Shown: piece after piece, positions 54,188 through 62,921 of the stretch
How the letters are laid out: the number at the start of each line of letters is the position of its first letter
Numbering within the stretch: position 1 is the stretch's first letter
NCBI GenBank assembly: GCA_016935665.1
Contig: JAFGQN010000204.1
Coordinates: forward strand, 47,826-111,825
Origin: Deltaproteobacteria bacterium
GTDB taxonomy: Bacteria > Myxococcota_A > Polyangia > JAAYKL01
DNA: 64,000 nt
Direction of reading: 5' to 3'
The notes under the pieces: generated by a model
Database searches by the model: none
The model's input: only the letters and a program-made list of their open reading frames with translations
Told to the model about the DNA's origin: nothing
Made by a program: the position numbers and the translations under genes

Positions 54188-54655
54188 ATGATAACATCGA
54201 CTTCATGTCAGGCGAAACCGAAAGTTCTTATTGTGAACGACAACGCCACCGAACTCGGATCTCTTCTTGCCGGCCTCGAATCAGAAGGATTCAAGGTCTC
54301 AGGTACGACGGATGCTCATTCTGCGCTCGAAATTCTAGCTGAAGCGACATTTCAAGTAGTACTCATCGATCTCATGATTCCCGACATCAATGGACTGCAA
54401 CTCGCTCGAATGATTCGCCACCAGTTTCCTGAAGTGACAACGATGCTTATGTCTGATTACCTCCTTTCTCCTGTGCAACTTGCTAAAGCGGACACCGGTG
54501 TAGTGGGATTCATTCCGCGGCCCTTCCATTTCAAGGATATTGCCAGTTTCGTAAAAGAAAAAGTGAACTCGTTTACTACCAAGAGTGACATGGCTCAATC
54601 TGTATCTCCATCTCAAGTTCCTATTGATGTTCTGTCTGTTCGATATTCATGCTGA
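54188..54655 (+). CDS. Atypical receiver-domain protein
   Basis: A 155-residue receiver-like protein. The acceptor Asp is kept (VVLIDLMIPDINGLQ), but the acidic pair is ND (LIVNDNATE), the switch Thr is Ser-Asp (MLMSDYLL) and the invariant Lys is Arg (GFIPRPFHF). Receivers with these changes often do not respond to phosphorylation normally and may be locked or act by binding. GGAGGG eight bases upstream fixes the ATG at 54188. The C-terminal tail SQVPIDVLSVRYSC runs into low-complexity sequence that continues, frame-broken, past the stop, suggesting that the gene was once longer. Confidence 0.78.
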   Translation: MITSTSCQAKPKVLIVNDNATELGSLLAGLESEGFKVSGTTDAHSALEILAEATFQVVLIDLMIPDINGLQLARMIRHQFPEVTTMLMSDYLLSPVQLAKADTGVVGFIPRPFHFKDIASFVKEKVNSFTTKSDMAQSVSPSQVPIDVLSVRYSC

Positions 54656-55148
54656 AGCTCACACTCAAGCGATATTTGCTCATGCGACACCACAACCGAA
54701 TGCGACTGCTCTAATTTTCGAAATGATGTACAACCACACGCTCAAGTTCATGTTCCAGTTCAACCGTATGCACCCGTTGAAGTTGCCGTACCTGCTCATG
54801 TGATTATTTGCTCAAGCTCTTCTTCCCGTTCCTGTTGAAGTTGAAACTCCAGTTCACCCACTCTTGATTATCCCCCTCTCATACGGGAGGGGGATTTTTT
54901 TTTGTCCGGCATCAAATCGTTTCGCACCCATTTGTTGTTTTTTGATTTCATCAGAATTTCAGTTCTGCCTGCCACCGCCAGTCATCCGGGATAACACACG
55001 CTGATGTCGATTTCTGATGCACGTTTTTCATCAGAGGGCTAAAACAATCCCCAAAAGTCAATGAGATTGGAAATTGCACGCCACAGCGCCAGATTTCCTG
55101 CAACGGAAAAAGACCGGGCGGTATGCCCATGAACCCAAGGACAAGACT
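54656..55148 (+). other. Degenerate Pro/Val/Ala-coding sequence, terminator and lipoprotein leader (493 bp)
   Basis: From 54656 to about 54860 the DNA is made of variations on CAAGTTCCAGTT, GTTGAAGTT and GCTCAAGC. One frame gives AQVHVPVQPYAPVEVAVPAH, typical of a disordered Pro-Val linker, but the frame shifts and stops repeatedly, so it looks like the decaying tail of the preceding receiver gene. It ends at the strong terminator (54871-54903). The rest, 54904-55148, has no recognisable gene and should hold the promoter of the following lipoprotein hydrolase. Confidence 0.5.
54871..54903 (+). terminator. Strong intrinsic terminator
   Basis: TCCCCCTCTC, loop ATAC and GGGAGGGGGA form a ten-pair stem with a single G-T wobble, directly followed by nine T. 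It ends transcription from the receiver gene region. Confidence 0.92.
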
Positions 55149-56444
55149 ATGAAATTCAATGCAAAACCCAAACGTTATTCATTTAAATTTCCAGGAATCT
55201 GTCTGGTGTGTTTCTTCCTTCTGTCATCGTGCGAACAGGACCTGCTCAATCAAATTGAAATTCCATATCCATCGAATGATAATTCCCCAAATATTGACTA
55301 TGACGTTATCCAGTTATCAATTCCCAAAGAGCTCGCTTCCACCAACTATTTCCTTCGGGGAAAACTGGTGGATTACGAGCTGATTGCGGAGTATCCGCTG
55401 GAAACACTGCAATATCTGGGAGCGGGTTTGGAATCGCTCATCCGCTACGGAATTCAGGTATACCGCGTCCGATACTATACAGAATACAAAGGCGAAATCA
55501 TCGAAGCGTCCGGAGCTATCGGCATTCCCCTATTGCCCGAGGGTGAACGGGCCCCCATCACCGTGTACAACCACTGGACCATGTATTCCGCCGGTGATCT
55601 GCCGCCTTCCAGCGGAATGGATTTGGTAACGCTCATCACAACTGCATATGGGAATATCACTTTCGCCCCGGATTACATTGGTTTCGGCGACAGCGAAGAC
55701 ATTTTTCATCCATATTGCATCACCACCCCCACCAGCGACGCCATCATAGACATGATTTTCGCGGGGCGCCGATTCCTGTTCCGCGAACGAATCCTGCCCA
55801 AATTCAGGTTGTTCATGTTTGGATTATCACAGGGGGGACATGCGACCGTCGCCGCTCAACACGAGATTGAAACACATCCACTATATAAACATCGGATTCA
55901 CCTCACCGCGGTGGCGTCCGGCTCGGGGGCATACAACACAAACGACTTACTGATGACCATCGCGGGGGCATCCTACTATCCGGCGCCATCATATGTGTCA
56001 ATGTTGCTGCTGGCCTATAACGCCCATTATAACCTGGGTAAAAATCTGGATGACATATTCAGGAATTCCTATGGTCAGCTGTTTCTGGAAATGAAGACGC
56101 AGGACAAGGATTACTTCGAAATTGACGCGGCGCTGCCAACCGATATGAACGAGTTGCTCCAGGACGACTACCGCGCAAATCTCATTGCCGGCACAGATAT
56201 ATTCAACCAGATAGCGCGTGAAAACAGCATTCCCGAAGACTGGGCCCCGAAAGCTCCCCTGATGATGTGTCATTCCGAAGCCGACGACATGATCGCCTGG
56301 TCTGACGCTCAAAACGCTTATAACAATTTTATTGCCGCCGGTTCAAATTCGGTTCAGCTTGTAACGCTTCCGCCAGTCGATCATTTTACATCGCTCACAT
56401 ACGACTTGTTTACCATTTACCCGTGGTTCGAATCGTTGCAATAA
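55149..56444 (+). CDS. Exported alpha/beta-hydrolase lipoprotein
   Basis: A 431-residue lipoprotein (LLSSC, Cys28) with an alpha/beta-hydrolase fold like secretory lipases and large esterases. The nucleophile elbow is GLSQGGHATV, the acid Asp lies in CHSEADDMIAWSDA and the His in PPVDHFTSL, so the triad is complete. FAPDYIGFGDSEDIFHPYC is a conserved block of this esterase/lipase group. It probably hydrolyses lipid or peptide esters at the cell surface or in the periplasm. AAGGA lies eight bases before the ATG at 55149. It converges on the membrane operon at 56462. Confidence 0.85.
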   Translation: MKFNAKPKRYSFKFPGICLVCFFLLSSCEQDLLNQIEIPYPSNDNSPNIDYDVIQLSIPKELASTNYFLRGKLVDYELIAEYPLETLQYLGAGLESLIRYGIQVYRVRYYTEYKGEIIEASGAIGIPLLPEGERAPITVYNHWTMYSAGDLPPSSGMDLVTLITTAYGNITFAPDYIGFGDSEDIFHPYCITTPTSDAIIDMIFAGRRFLFRERILPKFRLFMFGLSQGGHATVAAQHEIETHPLYKHRIHLTAVASGSGAYNTNDLLMTIAGASYYPAPSYVSMLLLAYNAHYNLGKNLDDIFRNSYGQLFLEMKTQDKDYFEIDAALPTDMNELLQDDYRANLIAGTDIFNQIARENSIPEDWAPKAPLMMCHSEADDMIAWSDAQNAYNNFIAAGSNSVQLVTLPPVDHFTSLTYDLFTIYPWFESLQ

Positions 56445-56461
56445 CCAGCACCGAAAAAAAG

Positions 56462-57091
56462 TCAGCCCAACAATCCCAGCCAGTCACGGAATAAAAAAAG
56501 CAGTCTGCCAATGAGTAGGTAGATGCGGGATAAAATCACATAGCTGAACGATGCCCCAAAACCGATCATCAGAATCCAGGTCCCGGCAGTGGCGGCGGTT
56601 TTGAATGCCCCTTTTTGCTCTTTGGAAAAAAAGAAATAAAACAATCCCAGACTGGTGCCGATGACAAGTACTGTATTTCCGGCAATCTCCACTGGTGTTC
56701 CGTTTAATGGGGCACAAATGGTTCCCGCAATCTGCGCCAGCACGCCCGCATCCATATGTGTGGGGATGGACAGTCCCAGGTCCACAGAGAGCCAGAATGC
56801 CAATGCCAATCGATACATATCCCGGGTCTTTTCGAGATACTTGCACGACCATAAAAAACAGATGCCCACCACCACCCACAAATGCGCGTCTTCGCCCATT
56901 CCATTTTGCACCAGCGGCAATATCAACTCGGGAAAGAACACGTTTTTCCAGTAAATAACAAACATATACCCGGCACTGAGTCCCACCACCAGATGTTCGC
57001 ACACCGCAAAAAAGGCGTTGTCTCGATACAGGAATGAAAAGACACCCAACGTCAGAATGGCCGCTATCCAGACATAGGGATCGGTGCTCAT
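56462..57091 (-). CDS. Membrane protein, last gene of the DUF6754-type operon
   Basis: A 209-residue protein with about six membrane helices: VWIAAILTLGVFSFLYRD, VVGLSAGYMFVIYWKNVF, LWVVVGICFLWSCKYLE, a Leu-rich segment near SVDLGLS, TVLVIGTSLGLFYFFFS and WILMIGFGASFSYVILS. No catalytic motif is visible. It begins inside the last codons of the 284-aa gene (four-base overlap), so the product very likely functions together with the three proteins encoded upstream. Function unknown. Confidence 0.75.
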   Translation of the reverse strand: MSTDPYVWIAAILTLGVFSFLYRDNAFFAVCEHLVVGLSAGYMFVIYWKNVFFPELILPLVQNGMGEDAHLWVVVGICFLWSCKYLEKTRDMYRLALAFWLSVDLGLSIPTHMDAGVLAQIAGTICAPLNGTPVEIAGNTVLVIGTSLGLFYFFFSKEQKGAFKTAATAGTWILMIGFGASFSYVILSRIYLLIGRLLFLFRDWLGLLG

Positions 57092-57942
57092 TGATTGCGC
57101 CGCCTTCCCAAAAACCAGGCGACATTTCCAAGGGCAATAAAACTCAATATGGTAAAAAGCGCCAGAGATTGAGACCCGAGCCCAGCCGTTGCATCTCCGG
57201 ACGTTTCCAGAATCCCTTTTTGCACCAGGTATGTTTCATATTCCGCCGCGCCACGACCACCGGCGAGCAATCCTTTTAACTGACCGGTTTGCAGGTACGG
57301 AAAATATTCCGTGGCGCTCACAGCAGTGGTTCCCGCCAGAAAATCAAACCTGTGGGGCGTAACGCTGTACTGAATCCAAAACCTGGGAAATGCGTTTGAG
57401 GCAATGTTCACCACGGCGCTGACATCGGCAAGAGACTTCACCTTTTTCATCAACGGCAACGCGTCAATGGGAGTGCCCCGGTCATCACTGTGAAAGTAGG
57501 CCGAAAACGAATTGCCAAGTCCGTACATGGTATACGCATATGCCGAGGCATAGCCCAGAAAAACATAATCGATGCCATACGTGAGGTGATATGTTTTTTC
57601 CATTTCGGCCAGATAGTTTCGAAGGGGCGAAGTGGCTTCGGGCATAAACGATAAAAAGATTACCTTGTGACCGCTTTTAAAAATCCGGTGCAGCAACGCC
57701 ATGAGCATGGGCTCCATCTCGGCCATGGTCTGGGGGCCAAAATCCACGTCCACCAGTATGGGTTTTGGAGACGACAGCGCATTTTGCAACGCAGTATCAA
57801 ATTGAATCGTTTCCTCACCGGGCGTGGCGACAAACCGAACGGGGACAAAAAACGGCAATGCAACGGCCACAAAAATGGCAGCGAATATAATCCGTCTGTC
57901 CAAAGACGCGAGCCGCATCATGACGCCGTGAAACCCGATCAT
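57088..57942 (-). CDS. Double-anchored protein with alpha/beta core, DUF6754-type operon
   Basis: A 284-residue protein with a membrane helix at each end (IIFAAIFVAVALPFFVPV and LALFTILSFIALGNVAWFLG) and a globular centre of about 190 residues. The centre alternates strands and helices (KPILVDVDFGPQTMAEMEPM, HKVIFLSFMPEATSPL, GIDYVFLGYASAYAYTMYG), suggesting a Rossmann-like or periplasmic-binding-like fold. No known motif is recognised. It overlaps both neighbours by four bases. A sensing or binding role in a membrane complex is conceivable; this is inference. Confidence 0.74.
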   Translation of the reverse strand: MIGFHGVMMRLASLDRRIIFAAIFVAVALPFFVPVRFVATPGEETIQFDTALQNALSSPKPILVDVDFGPQTMAEMEPMLMALLHRIFKSGHKVIFLSFMPEATSPLRNYLAEMEKTYHLTYGIDYVFLGYASAYAYTMYGLGNSFSAYFHSDDRGTPIDALPLMKKVKSLADVSAVVNIASNAFPRFWIQYSVTPHRFDFLAGTTAVSATEYFPYLQTGQLKGLLAGGRGAAEYETYLVQKGILETSGDATAGLGSQSLALFTILSFIALGNVAWFLGRRRNQ

Positions 57943-58583
57943 TTCCCCTCCCGCTCAAGCAGCGTGCGGTCAATCCCCAAAATGGTTTTCAGCGCCAGAG
58001 ATATGGCGCCCAGAGACACGCCAATCAGAATAGCGCGCTTCGCTGCAGTATTGGGGTATTTTAAAATAAACGCCGACACATCAGACAACAGCGGAATATG
58101 TGCCGAAACTGCTGGAATGAGCGCCAGCATCACACTAATGGCCGACACCAGCAACACCGTGGCCGAAGCCGATCGCGCGCGGAATGCCCGAAACGCTGCG
58201 GAACCCACATAAAACGCCAGTAGCGAAAACATGGTGGCCTCAATGGGCGTGATTAAATACTTGAACCAATCCGAAAATACGGACCCATCCTGCACCCCAA
58301 ACGCAAAACCCACAAATATCATGGCCGCCATTGCCGTCAGGGTAATCACCGAATACCCCCACCGCTTTTCCTGCCTGTAAATTTTTCGAATATGCGCAGT
58401 GGCAATGCCCCCCACCGCCAACAGAATAATGAATCCATTGAGGGGCTGTTTCCATTGCAGCAGCATCTGCCTTTGCGCCTGCACTGCATGATGGGGAATA
58501 TAATACTGGATAATCATAAACAGCCCCAACACCGCCATCACCACATAGGGCAGCCGGTATGTTATCCAATCCTTCACAGCCAT
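57939..58583 (-). CDS. Membrane protein, second gene of the DUF6754-type operon
   Basis: A 214-residue protein with about six membrane segments (YVVMAVLGLFMIIQYYIP, PLNGFIILLAVGGIATAH, SVITLTAMAAMIFVGFAFG, MFSLLAFYVGSAAFRAF, LLVSAISVMLALIPAVS, LIGVSLGAISLALKTILG). It has a basic cytosolic loop (FRARSASA) and a Glu/Lys C-terminus. It overlaps the DUF6754-type gene by ten bases and the next gene by four. No known family recognised. Confidence 0.75.
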   Translation of the reverse strand: MAVKDWITYRLPYVVMAVLGLFMIIQYYIPHHAVQAQRQMLLQWKQPLNGFIILLAVGGIATAHIRKIYRQEKRWGYSVITLTAMAAMIFVGFAFGVQDGSVFSDWFKYLITPIEATMFSLLAFYVGSAAFRAFRARSASATVLLVSAISVMLALIPAVSAHIPLLSDVSAFILKYPNTAAKRAILIGVSLGAISLALKTILGIDRTLLEREGK

Positions 58584-59500
58584 TGTCCTTCTGTAAATTG
58601 TTTCAACACATGCAACAATCCGCTGTCGGGGTACTCCTGACTGGATAGCGCCAGAATCAACGCCGACACAAGCCCCAGCGCAAACAGAATCAATATTCCC
58701 ACCTTAAACCAGTCACTGGCCTTCACCACTGAAGCGCTTACCGGGTCGTCCACCATCAGCGCCGACGCGGCAAAAATTTCCTCGCCAATCAGCACCTTGT
58801 CGCAGGTGGTAATAAAAAAGGGCAACTGCTCCACCGAGTCGGTTCCCCCAATCTGCAACGCCCCCGACGCAGCGCCGGTTTCAGCAAGAATCAGCGATTC
58901 CGAATAAAAGTGGCCAATAAAAAAATTAGAGGCGCTCTTCTCCCGCTGCATCATACCGGCGGTGGCGGCCGCATACGTAAACGAGCGACTGGTCAGATAC
59001 GGCACATCATCCGGATTAAACGCCTTCCCCTTTCCCGCTCTCATCCACGCCTGGCGCACCACCTCCTGGGCCACCGGCCAGGTGAGCGGTCCATAATTGG
59101 GCACCAGCGTTCGCGTATACAGACGCGCCCCCTTCTCTGATACTTTCGATAAAATATTGAGCGACGCCACCGTCACAGGGTCTGTCAACGACCCCAGCCC
59201 CGGCACATACACCATGGGCTTGCCCATCTCCGCAGCCCGCCCCACGGCATCCTGCATCCCAACCAGAGCATCAATGGGACGAATGTAAAGGGATTTACCC
59301 CTTCGGCCCCGCCATATGAAGAAAAAAAACAAACCAGAGAAGATCAGCAACGCCACCAGATGGGATGTTCTGCTCACATCAAACCACTCTCTGCTCTCCT
59401 CCAGGGCCTGCTGTCCGGACAGAGCCAATGCTGTTCCACCTACCGTAAAAACAAGCGGTAAAAACAGCAACGGTATCCATATACGCTTAAATGACAACAC
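58574..59500 (-). CDS. DUF6754-type membrane-anchored protein
   Basis: A 308-residue protein with N-terminal helices (WIPLLFLPLVFTVGGTALAL and HLVALLIFSGLFFFFIWRG), a large soluble core and a C-terminal helix (VGILILFALGLVSALILALS). The core matches my memory of the DUF6754 family: VGRAAEMGKPMVYVPGLGSL, TRTLVPNYGPLTWPVAQEVV, ASNFFIGHFYSESLILAETG, ALQIGGTDSVEQLPFFITTC and LIGEEIFAASALMVDDP. The family's role is unknown. It leads a four-gene overlapping minus-strand operon of membrane proteins, pointing to one complex. Confidence 0.8.
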   Translation of the reverse strand: MLSFKRIWIPLLFLPLVFTVGGTALALSGQQALEESREWFDVSRTSHLVALLIFSGLFFFFIWRGRRGKSLYIRPIDALVGMQDAVGRAAEMGKPMVYVPGLGSLTDPVTVASLNILSKVSEKGARLYTRTLVPNYGPLTWPVAQEVVRQAWMRAGKGKAFNPDDVPYLTSRSFTYAAATAGMMQREKSASNFFIGHFYSESLILAETGAASGALQIGGTDSVEQLPFFITTCDKVLIGEEIFAASALMVDDPVSASVVKASDWFKVGILILFALGLVSALILALSSQEYPDSGLLHVLKQFTEGQWL

Positions 59501-59533
59501 TTTTTACTTTTACGTGTCTTTCAGGACCGAATC

Positions 59534-59556
59534 AAAAAAAGGGCAAAAGACCCTTT
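59534..59556 (-). terminator. Weak terminator or attenuator before the DUF6754-type operon
   Basis: On the minus strand AAAGGG (59556-59551) pairs with CCCTTT (59543-59538) around a seven-base loop, followed by four more T after the stem. It lies between the upstream hybrid kinase and the DUF6754-type gene, only about 35 bases before the latter's ATG, so it could end the kinase transcript or modulate the operon. Confidence 0.45.
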
Positions 59557-59731
59557 GGGAGGAAATACAAATGTATAACGGATTAAAAAGAATATAGCGG
59601 AACGGTCGTTTATTCGCCGCCCCGCATGGCGACAGAACAAGGTGCATTGGCGTGATGGGGCGGCAATACTATCGCTCGACAGCCGCCCAACTAAACCGAT
59701 CGTTCTGCTCTTCTTTCCGACATATCAATCT

Positions 59732-61768
59732 TCAGCAGGATGGAGTCAAAACTTTGCTGATGGTCGCTGATAAACGATTAACATCGAATGGCTTTTCCAC
59801 AATGGCCTTCGCGCCTTCCATCAGCATCTGAGCAGCGGAATCATCTCCGGTATACCCTGTATTTATAACAACTTTCACGTCGGGATCGATTTCCTTCATT
59901 TTGCGAAAACATTCGAGTCCCCGCATTTCAGGCATAATAATATCCAGAAGCACCAAATCAATTTCCGAGTATTGACTGGCGTATATCGTAAGGGCTTTCT
60001 TTCCATTTTCAGCTGTTATGACACGGTATCCGCAACCGTTCAGCAACCTTTTCAAGAGGGTGATTACCTGATATTCGTCGTCCACCACAAGCACGGTTTC
60101 CTTTTTTGATGACTTGCACACGGCTAATGCATTACCCGGCGTTTCCGAAATCCGATCCATTTCTGCCACAGGGAAAAAAATGTCAAATAATGTGCCTTCG
60201 CCAGGAATACTCTGAACATCAATAAAGCCCTTATGTTTCTGAATAATTCCGTAAACAATAGAAAGTCCCAGCCCACAGTTGTTTTCGGACTTTTTGGTGG
60301 AAAAGAACGGTTCGAATATTCTGTCAATTACATCGTCGCTGATGCCAAAGCCATTGTCCTGAACTCGCAGGCGCACATATTGACCGGGCGTTGCTTTCAA
60401 ATATCGAGACGCGGATTTGCTGTCCAATTCAATATTGCGGGATTGGACCGTTATCAAGCCGGCATATCCATTCGCCGAGGGTTCATCTGTGAACTGCGCA
60501 CCTTTTTTAATGATAGCGTCCCTGGCGTTCACACAGAAATTTACGAGAATCTGACTCAGTTGAGATATGTTCGCCTTTATGGGCCACAATTGGGAATCCA
60601 AATCGATTGTCAGTTTCATATTCGCCGGAAAAATGTGTTTCAGCAATTCATAGGATTCAGATATCGTTTCATTCAAATCTATTGGCACCATTTCAACATC
60701 CGTATCCTTTGAGAATACCCGAAGCTGCTTGGTAATGCCGGCGCCTCTATCCACAGCTGTCCGTATCTGCACAATGTCCCTGTAAAATTGAGATTCAGGA
60801 TCGGTATCCATTATAATGACATGCAGATAGCCGCGCATTATTGTCAGAATGTTGTTAAAATCATGTGCGATGCTACCCGCCAACTGGCCCAGCGCTTCCA
60901 TTTTATGAGATTGCCGGGACTGGGCCTCCAGACGATTCCGTTCGGTCATGTCAACAAAAGACGCCATATTGCCAATAATTCTGTCATCTTCATCTTTAAT
61001 TAGCGAGGCGAACATTTCCACATCGAACTGTGAGCTGTCTTTTCGCTTCGCTTTCAATTCGCCGTGCCATTTCGACTGCTCTACCAATGCGTTGAAGACA
61101 TCATTGAATGCCTCTCCGCTTAACAGTTCAGAACTCGGCATCCCCAGAACGTCTCTGACGTTTTGATATTGCCACAGGGTAAGAAATGCCGGATTCACAT
61201 AGGTTACACGCCCTTCCAAATCGGTGAACATAATGGCATTAATGGAAGTCTTCAACGCGTGTTTCTGGATAATCAGTTCGCGACGCTGACCTATGATTGC
61301 AGTAGAGAGCGCCTGTTGCAATTCCTTTTGTTGAATAAGCAGTTGCTGTTTTGATTTTTCGAGATACCCCTTCGAATAAACGAAAAAATATAAATCGATT
61401 AATTTGAAAGCGACGGGCAAATGATCAGCGTGTTCGCCTTGTATTTTCTGCAAAACAAATTGATTCAGGAATGCGCGTATTCGGTCAACGGAAGAAAAAC
61501 CCAGACCGGCGTGGGCGCGTTCTGCTCCCATTTGTTCAACGCGCGCAGTATCTCTATCTTTCAAAAATGTAATAATGCTGTCGGATTCTTCCGTACCATA
61601 CCTTGCAAGCAGGCTGGGGTGAAGGGTATGGGAATTTTCAAAAATATTGTTATGGTAAATTTTTTGCAAATGAGTTGACAGTTCGTTGCGATATGGTTCG
61701 AAAATCGCAATAATGGTTTCAACTTTATCTGATTCCTGTGTATTTTGAAAAATAGTTGTCACAGTCAT
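59732..61768 (-). CDS. Soluble PAS hybrid histidine kinase with receiver
   Basis: A 678-residue cytosolic kinase without membrane spans. The first ~165 residues are a helical domain of RsbR/globin-like sensor appearance (FEPYRNELSTHLQKIYHNN); I cannot identify a ligand. A PAS domain follows (TDLEGRVTYVNPAFLTLWQY). Next come HisKA with the acceptor His in LAGSIAHDFNNILT, a GHKL ATPase (FCVNARDAI, VQDNGFGISDD, EPFFSTKKSENNCGLGLSIV) and a C-terminal receiver (VLVVDDEYQ, Asp in LVLLDIIMPEMRG, Lys in VEKPFDV). It starts ten bases after the methyltransferase gene, so the two form an operon. The phosphotransfer partner is not encoded nearby. Confidence 0.9.
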   Translation of the reverse strand: MTVTTIFQNTQESDKVETIIAIFEPYRNELSTHLQKIYHNNIFENSHTLHPSLLARYGTEESDSIITFLKDRDTARVEQMGAERAHAGLGFSSVDRIRAFLNQFVLQKIQGEHADHLPVAFKLIDLYFFVYSKGYLEKSKQQLLIQQKELQQALSTAIIGQRRELIIQKHALKTSINAIMFTDLEGRVTYVNPAFLTLWQYQNVRDVLGMPSSELLSGEAFNDVFNALVEQSKWHGELKAKRKDSSQFDVEMFASLIKDEDDRIIGNMASFVDMTERNRLEAQSRQSHKMEALGQLAGSIAHDFNNILTIMRGYLHVIIMDTDPESQFYRDIVQIRTAVDRGAGITKQLRVFSKDTDVEMVPIDLNETISESYELLKHIFPANMKLTIDLDSQLWPIKANISQLSQILVNFCVNARDAIIKKGAQFTDEPSANGYAGLITVQSRNIELDSKSASRYLKATPGQYVRLRVQDNGFGISDDVIDRIFEPFFSTKKSENNCGLGLSIVYGIIQKHKGFIDVQSIPGEGTLFDIFFPVAEMDRISETPGNALAVCKSSKKETVLVVDDEYQVITLLKRLLNGCGYRVITAENGKKALTIYASQYSEIDLVLLDIIMPEMRGLECFRKMKEIDPDVKVVINTGYTGDDSAAQMLMEGAKAIVEKPFDVNRLSATISKVLTPSC

Positions 61769-61778
61769 AACAATTCAC

Positions 61779-62591
61779 TTACTTTTCGAAAAAGGCGCCA
61801 TAAAAAGGCCCAAAAATTTCTTTGTCGTCATCGGTGGATAAGAAATTTTCAAGATTCAGCCATTCATCACATCGCTGACATCCCGGTGGCAGCAGATTCC
61901 ATTTGGGCACCATCGATATGAACTCTTCTTTAGTCCGGTAGTAAAACGGGGAACCCATCTGGGCGAACAGATCTTGTGACAGTCTTGGTTTACCCTCTTT
62001 TTTTTCTTCACCCAAATCCTTCTCGGACAATTCGGATATAAACAGTTTGTCTCCTTTTCTGGCCCAATTGTACAGAGTATCCAGAGCGTGGATCAAATCT
62101 TCGTTGGGCAGAAAGTAGGAGATGCCACTCATTCCAATGGCCACTTTTTTATTGCGGTCAAACATTTTTTCGACAATTCCGGAATTCAGGAGTTTTTCGG
62201 GATGATTGGCCTCGCATTGAAGGTAGATAACATCAGGATTGTCCGCGACGATTTTTTTTGCATAAGCGACGGTTACTTCGTCCTTATCGGAGTAAATGAC
62301 TCTGGTTCCAGTTGGAGCAATCTGATGAATATGATCCTGAATCGGAAGACCAGAGGCAAAATCGATAAACTGGGTAAATCCCTCGTCCAGCATTCTGCGT
62401 ATCGAGAATCCAAGAAACCAGCGGAGCATTCTCAATATCCTGGGAAGCACAGGATAAACGTCAAGCAGTTTCCGGGCGACGGCTCTATCTACTTCAAAAT
62501 TGTGATTTCCCCCGAGGAAAAAATCGTAGACTCTGCCAGCGTTTGGTCTGGTATCATCTTCTATTCCGGGAATGTCTGAGTTTGTTGTCAT
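61779..62591 (-). CDS. DUF574-type SAM-dependent methyltransferase-fold protein
   Basis: A 270-residue protein of the family widespread in actinobacteria as DUF574/Methyltransf_19: TRPNAGRVYDFFLGGNHNFE, QFIDFASGLPIQDHIHQIAP (SAM loop region) and RVIYSDKDEVTVAYAKKIVA. The canonical DGSGLPT is FASGLPI here. No reaction is known for the family. A textbook AAGGAGGT about eight bases upstream fixes the ATG. It is co-transcribed with the PAS hybrid kinase, suggesting that methylation or SAM sensing might be linked to that signalling pathway; this is inference. Confidence 0.85.
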   Translation of the reverse strand: MTTNSDIPGIEDDTRPNAGRVYDFFLGGNHNFEVDRAVARKLLDVYPVLPRILRMLRWFLGFSIRRMLDEGFTQFIDFASGLPIQDHIHQIAPTGTRVIYSDKDEVTVAYAKKIVADNPDVIYLQCEANHPEKLLNSGIVEKMFDRNKKVAIGMSGISYFLPNEDLIHALDTLYNWARKGDKLFISELSEKDLGEEKKEGKPRLSQDLFAQMGSPFYYRTKEEFISMVPKWNLLPPGCQRCDEWLNLENFLSTDDDKEIFGPFYGAFFEK

Positions 62592-62921
62592 TTGAAAACC
62601 TCCTTGTGGTCATTTAAACTGGATCCACTGCTGAACATATGGGCGTTTCTTTACTTTTAATTTTAGTATTACAGATATTATGACCTATTTATCCGAAACG
62701 GGAAAGGAACAAATTTCAAAGACATCTCAATTGCAATCGCCCCCTCGTTGCGTTTGGCGATAGCCGGACGCAACTGCTTCAGGACGTATCCTGTATTGTG
62801 TCTTCCTTCATATCGCTCAACGTCCGCTATCGCTGTAACGGAATTTTTAAGGTTATACGCATTTGATTTTTCCGTTTTCATCATTACATTCGCATTGAGG
62901 ATTTGGGGGGAGGAGCAAGGT
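62592..62921. other. Divergent intergenic region (330 bp)
   Basis: This region separates the DUF574-type methyltransferase and mgsA and must contain both promoters. Its left part is AT-rich (for example TTTTAGTATTACAG near 62660), offering -10-like sequences on the minus strand, but I cannot choose a confident pair. No gene or structured RNA was recognised. Confidence 0.4.
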
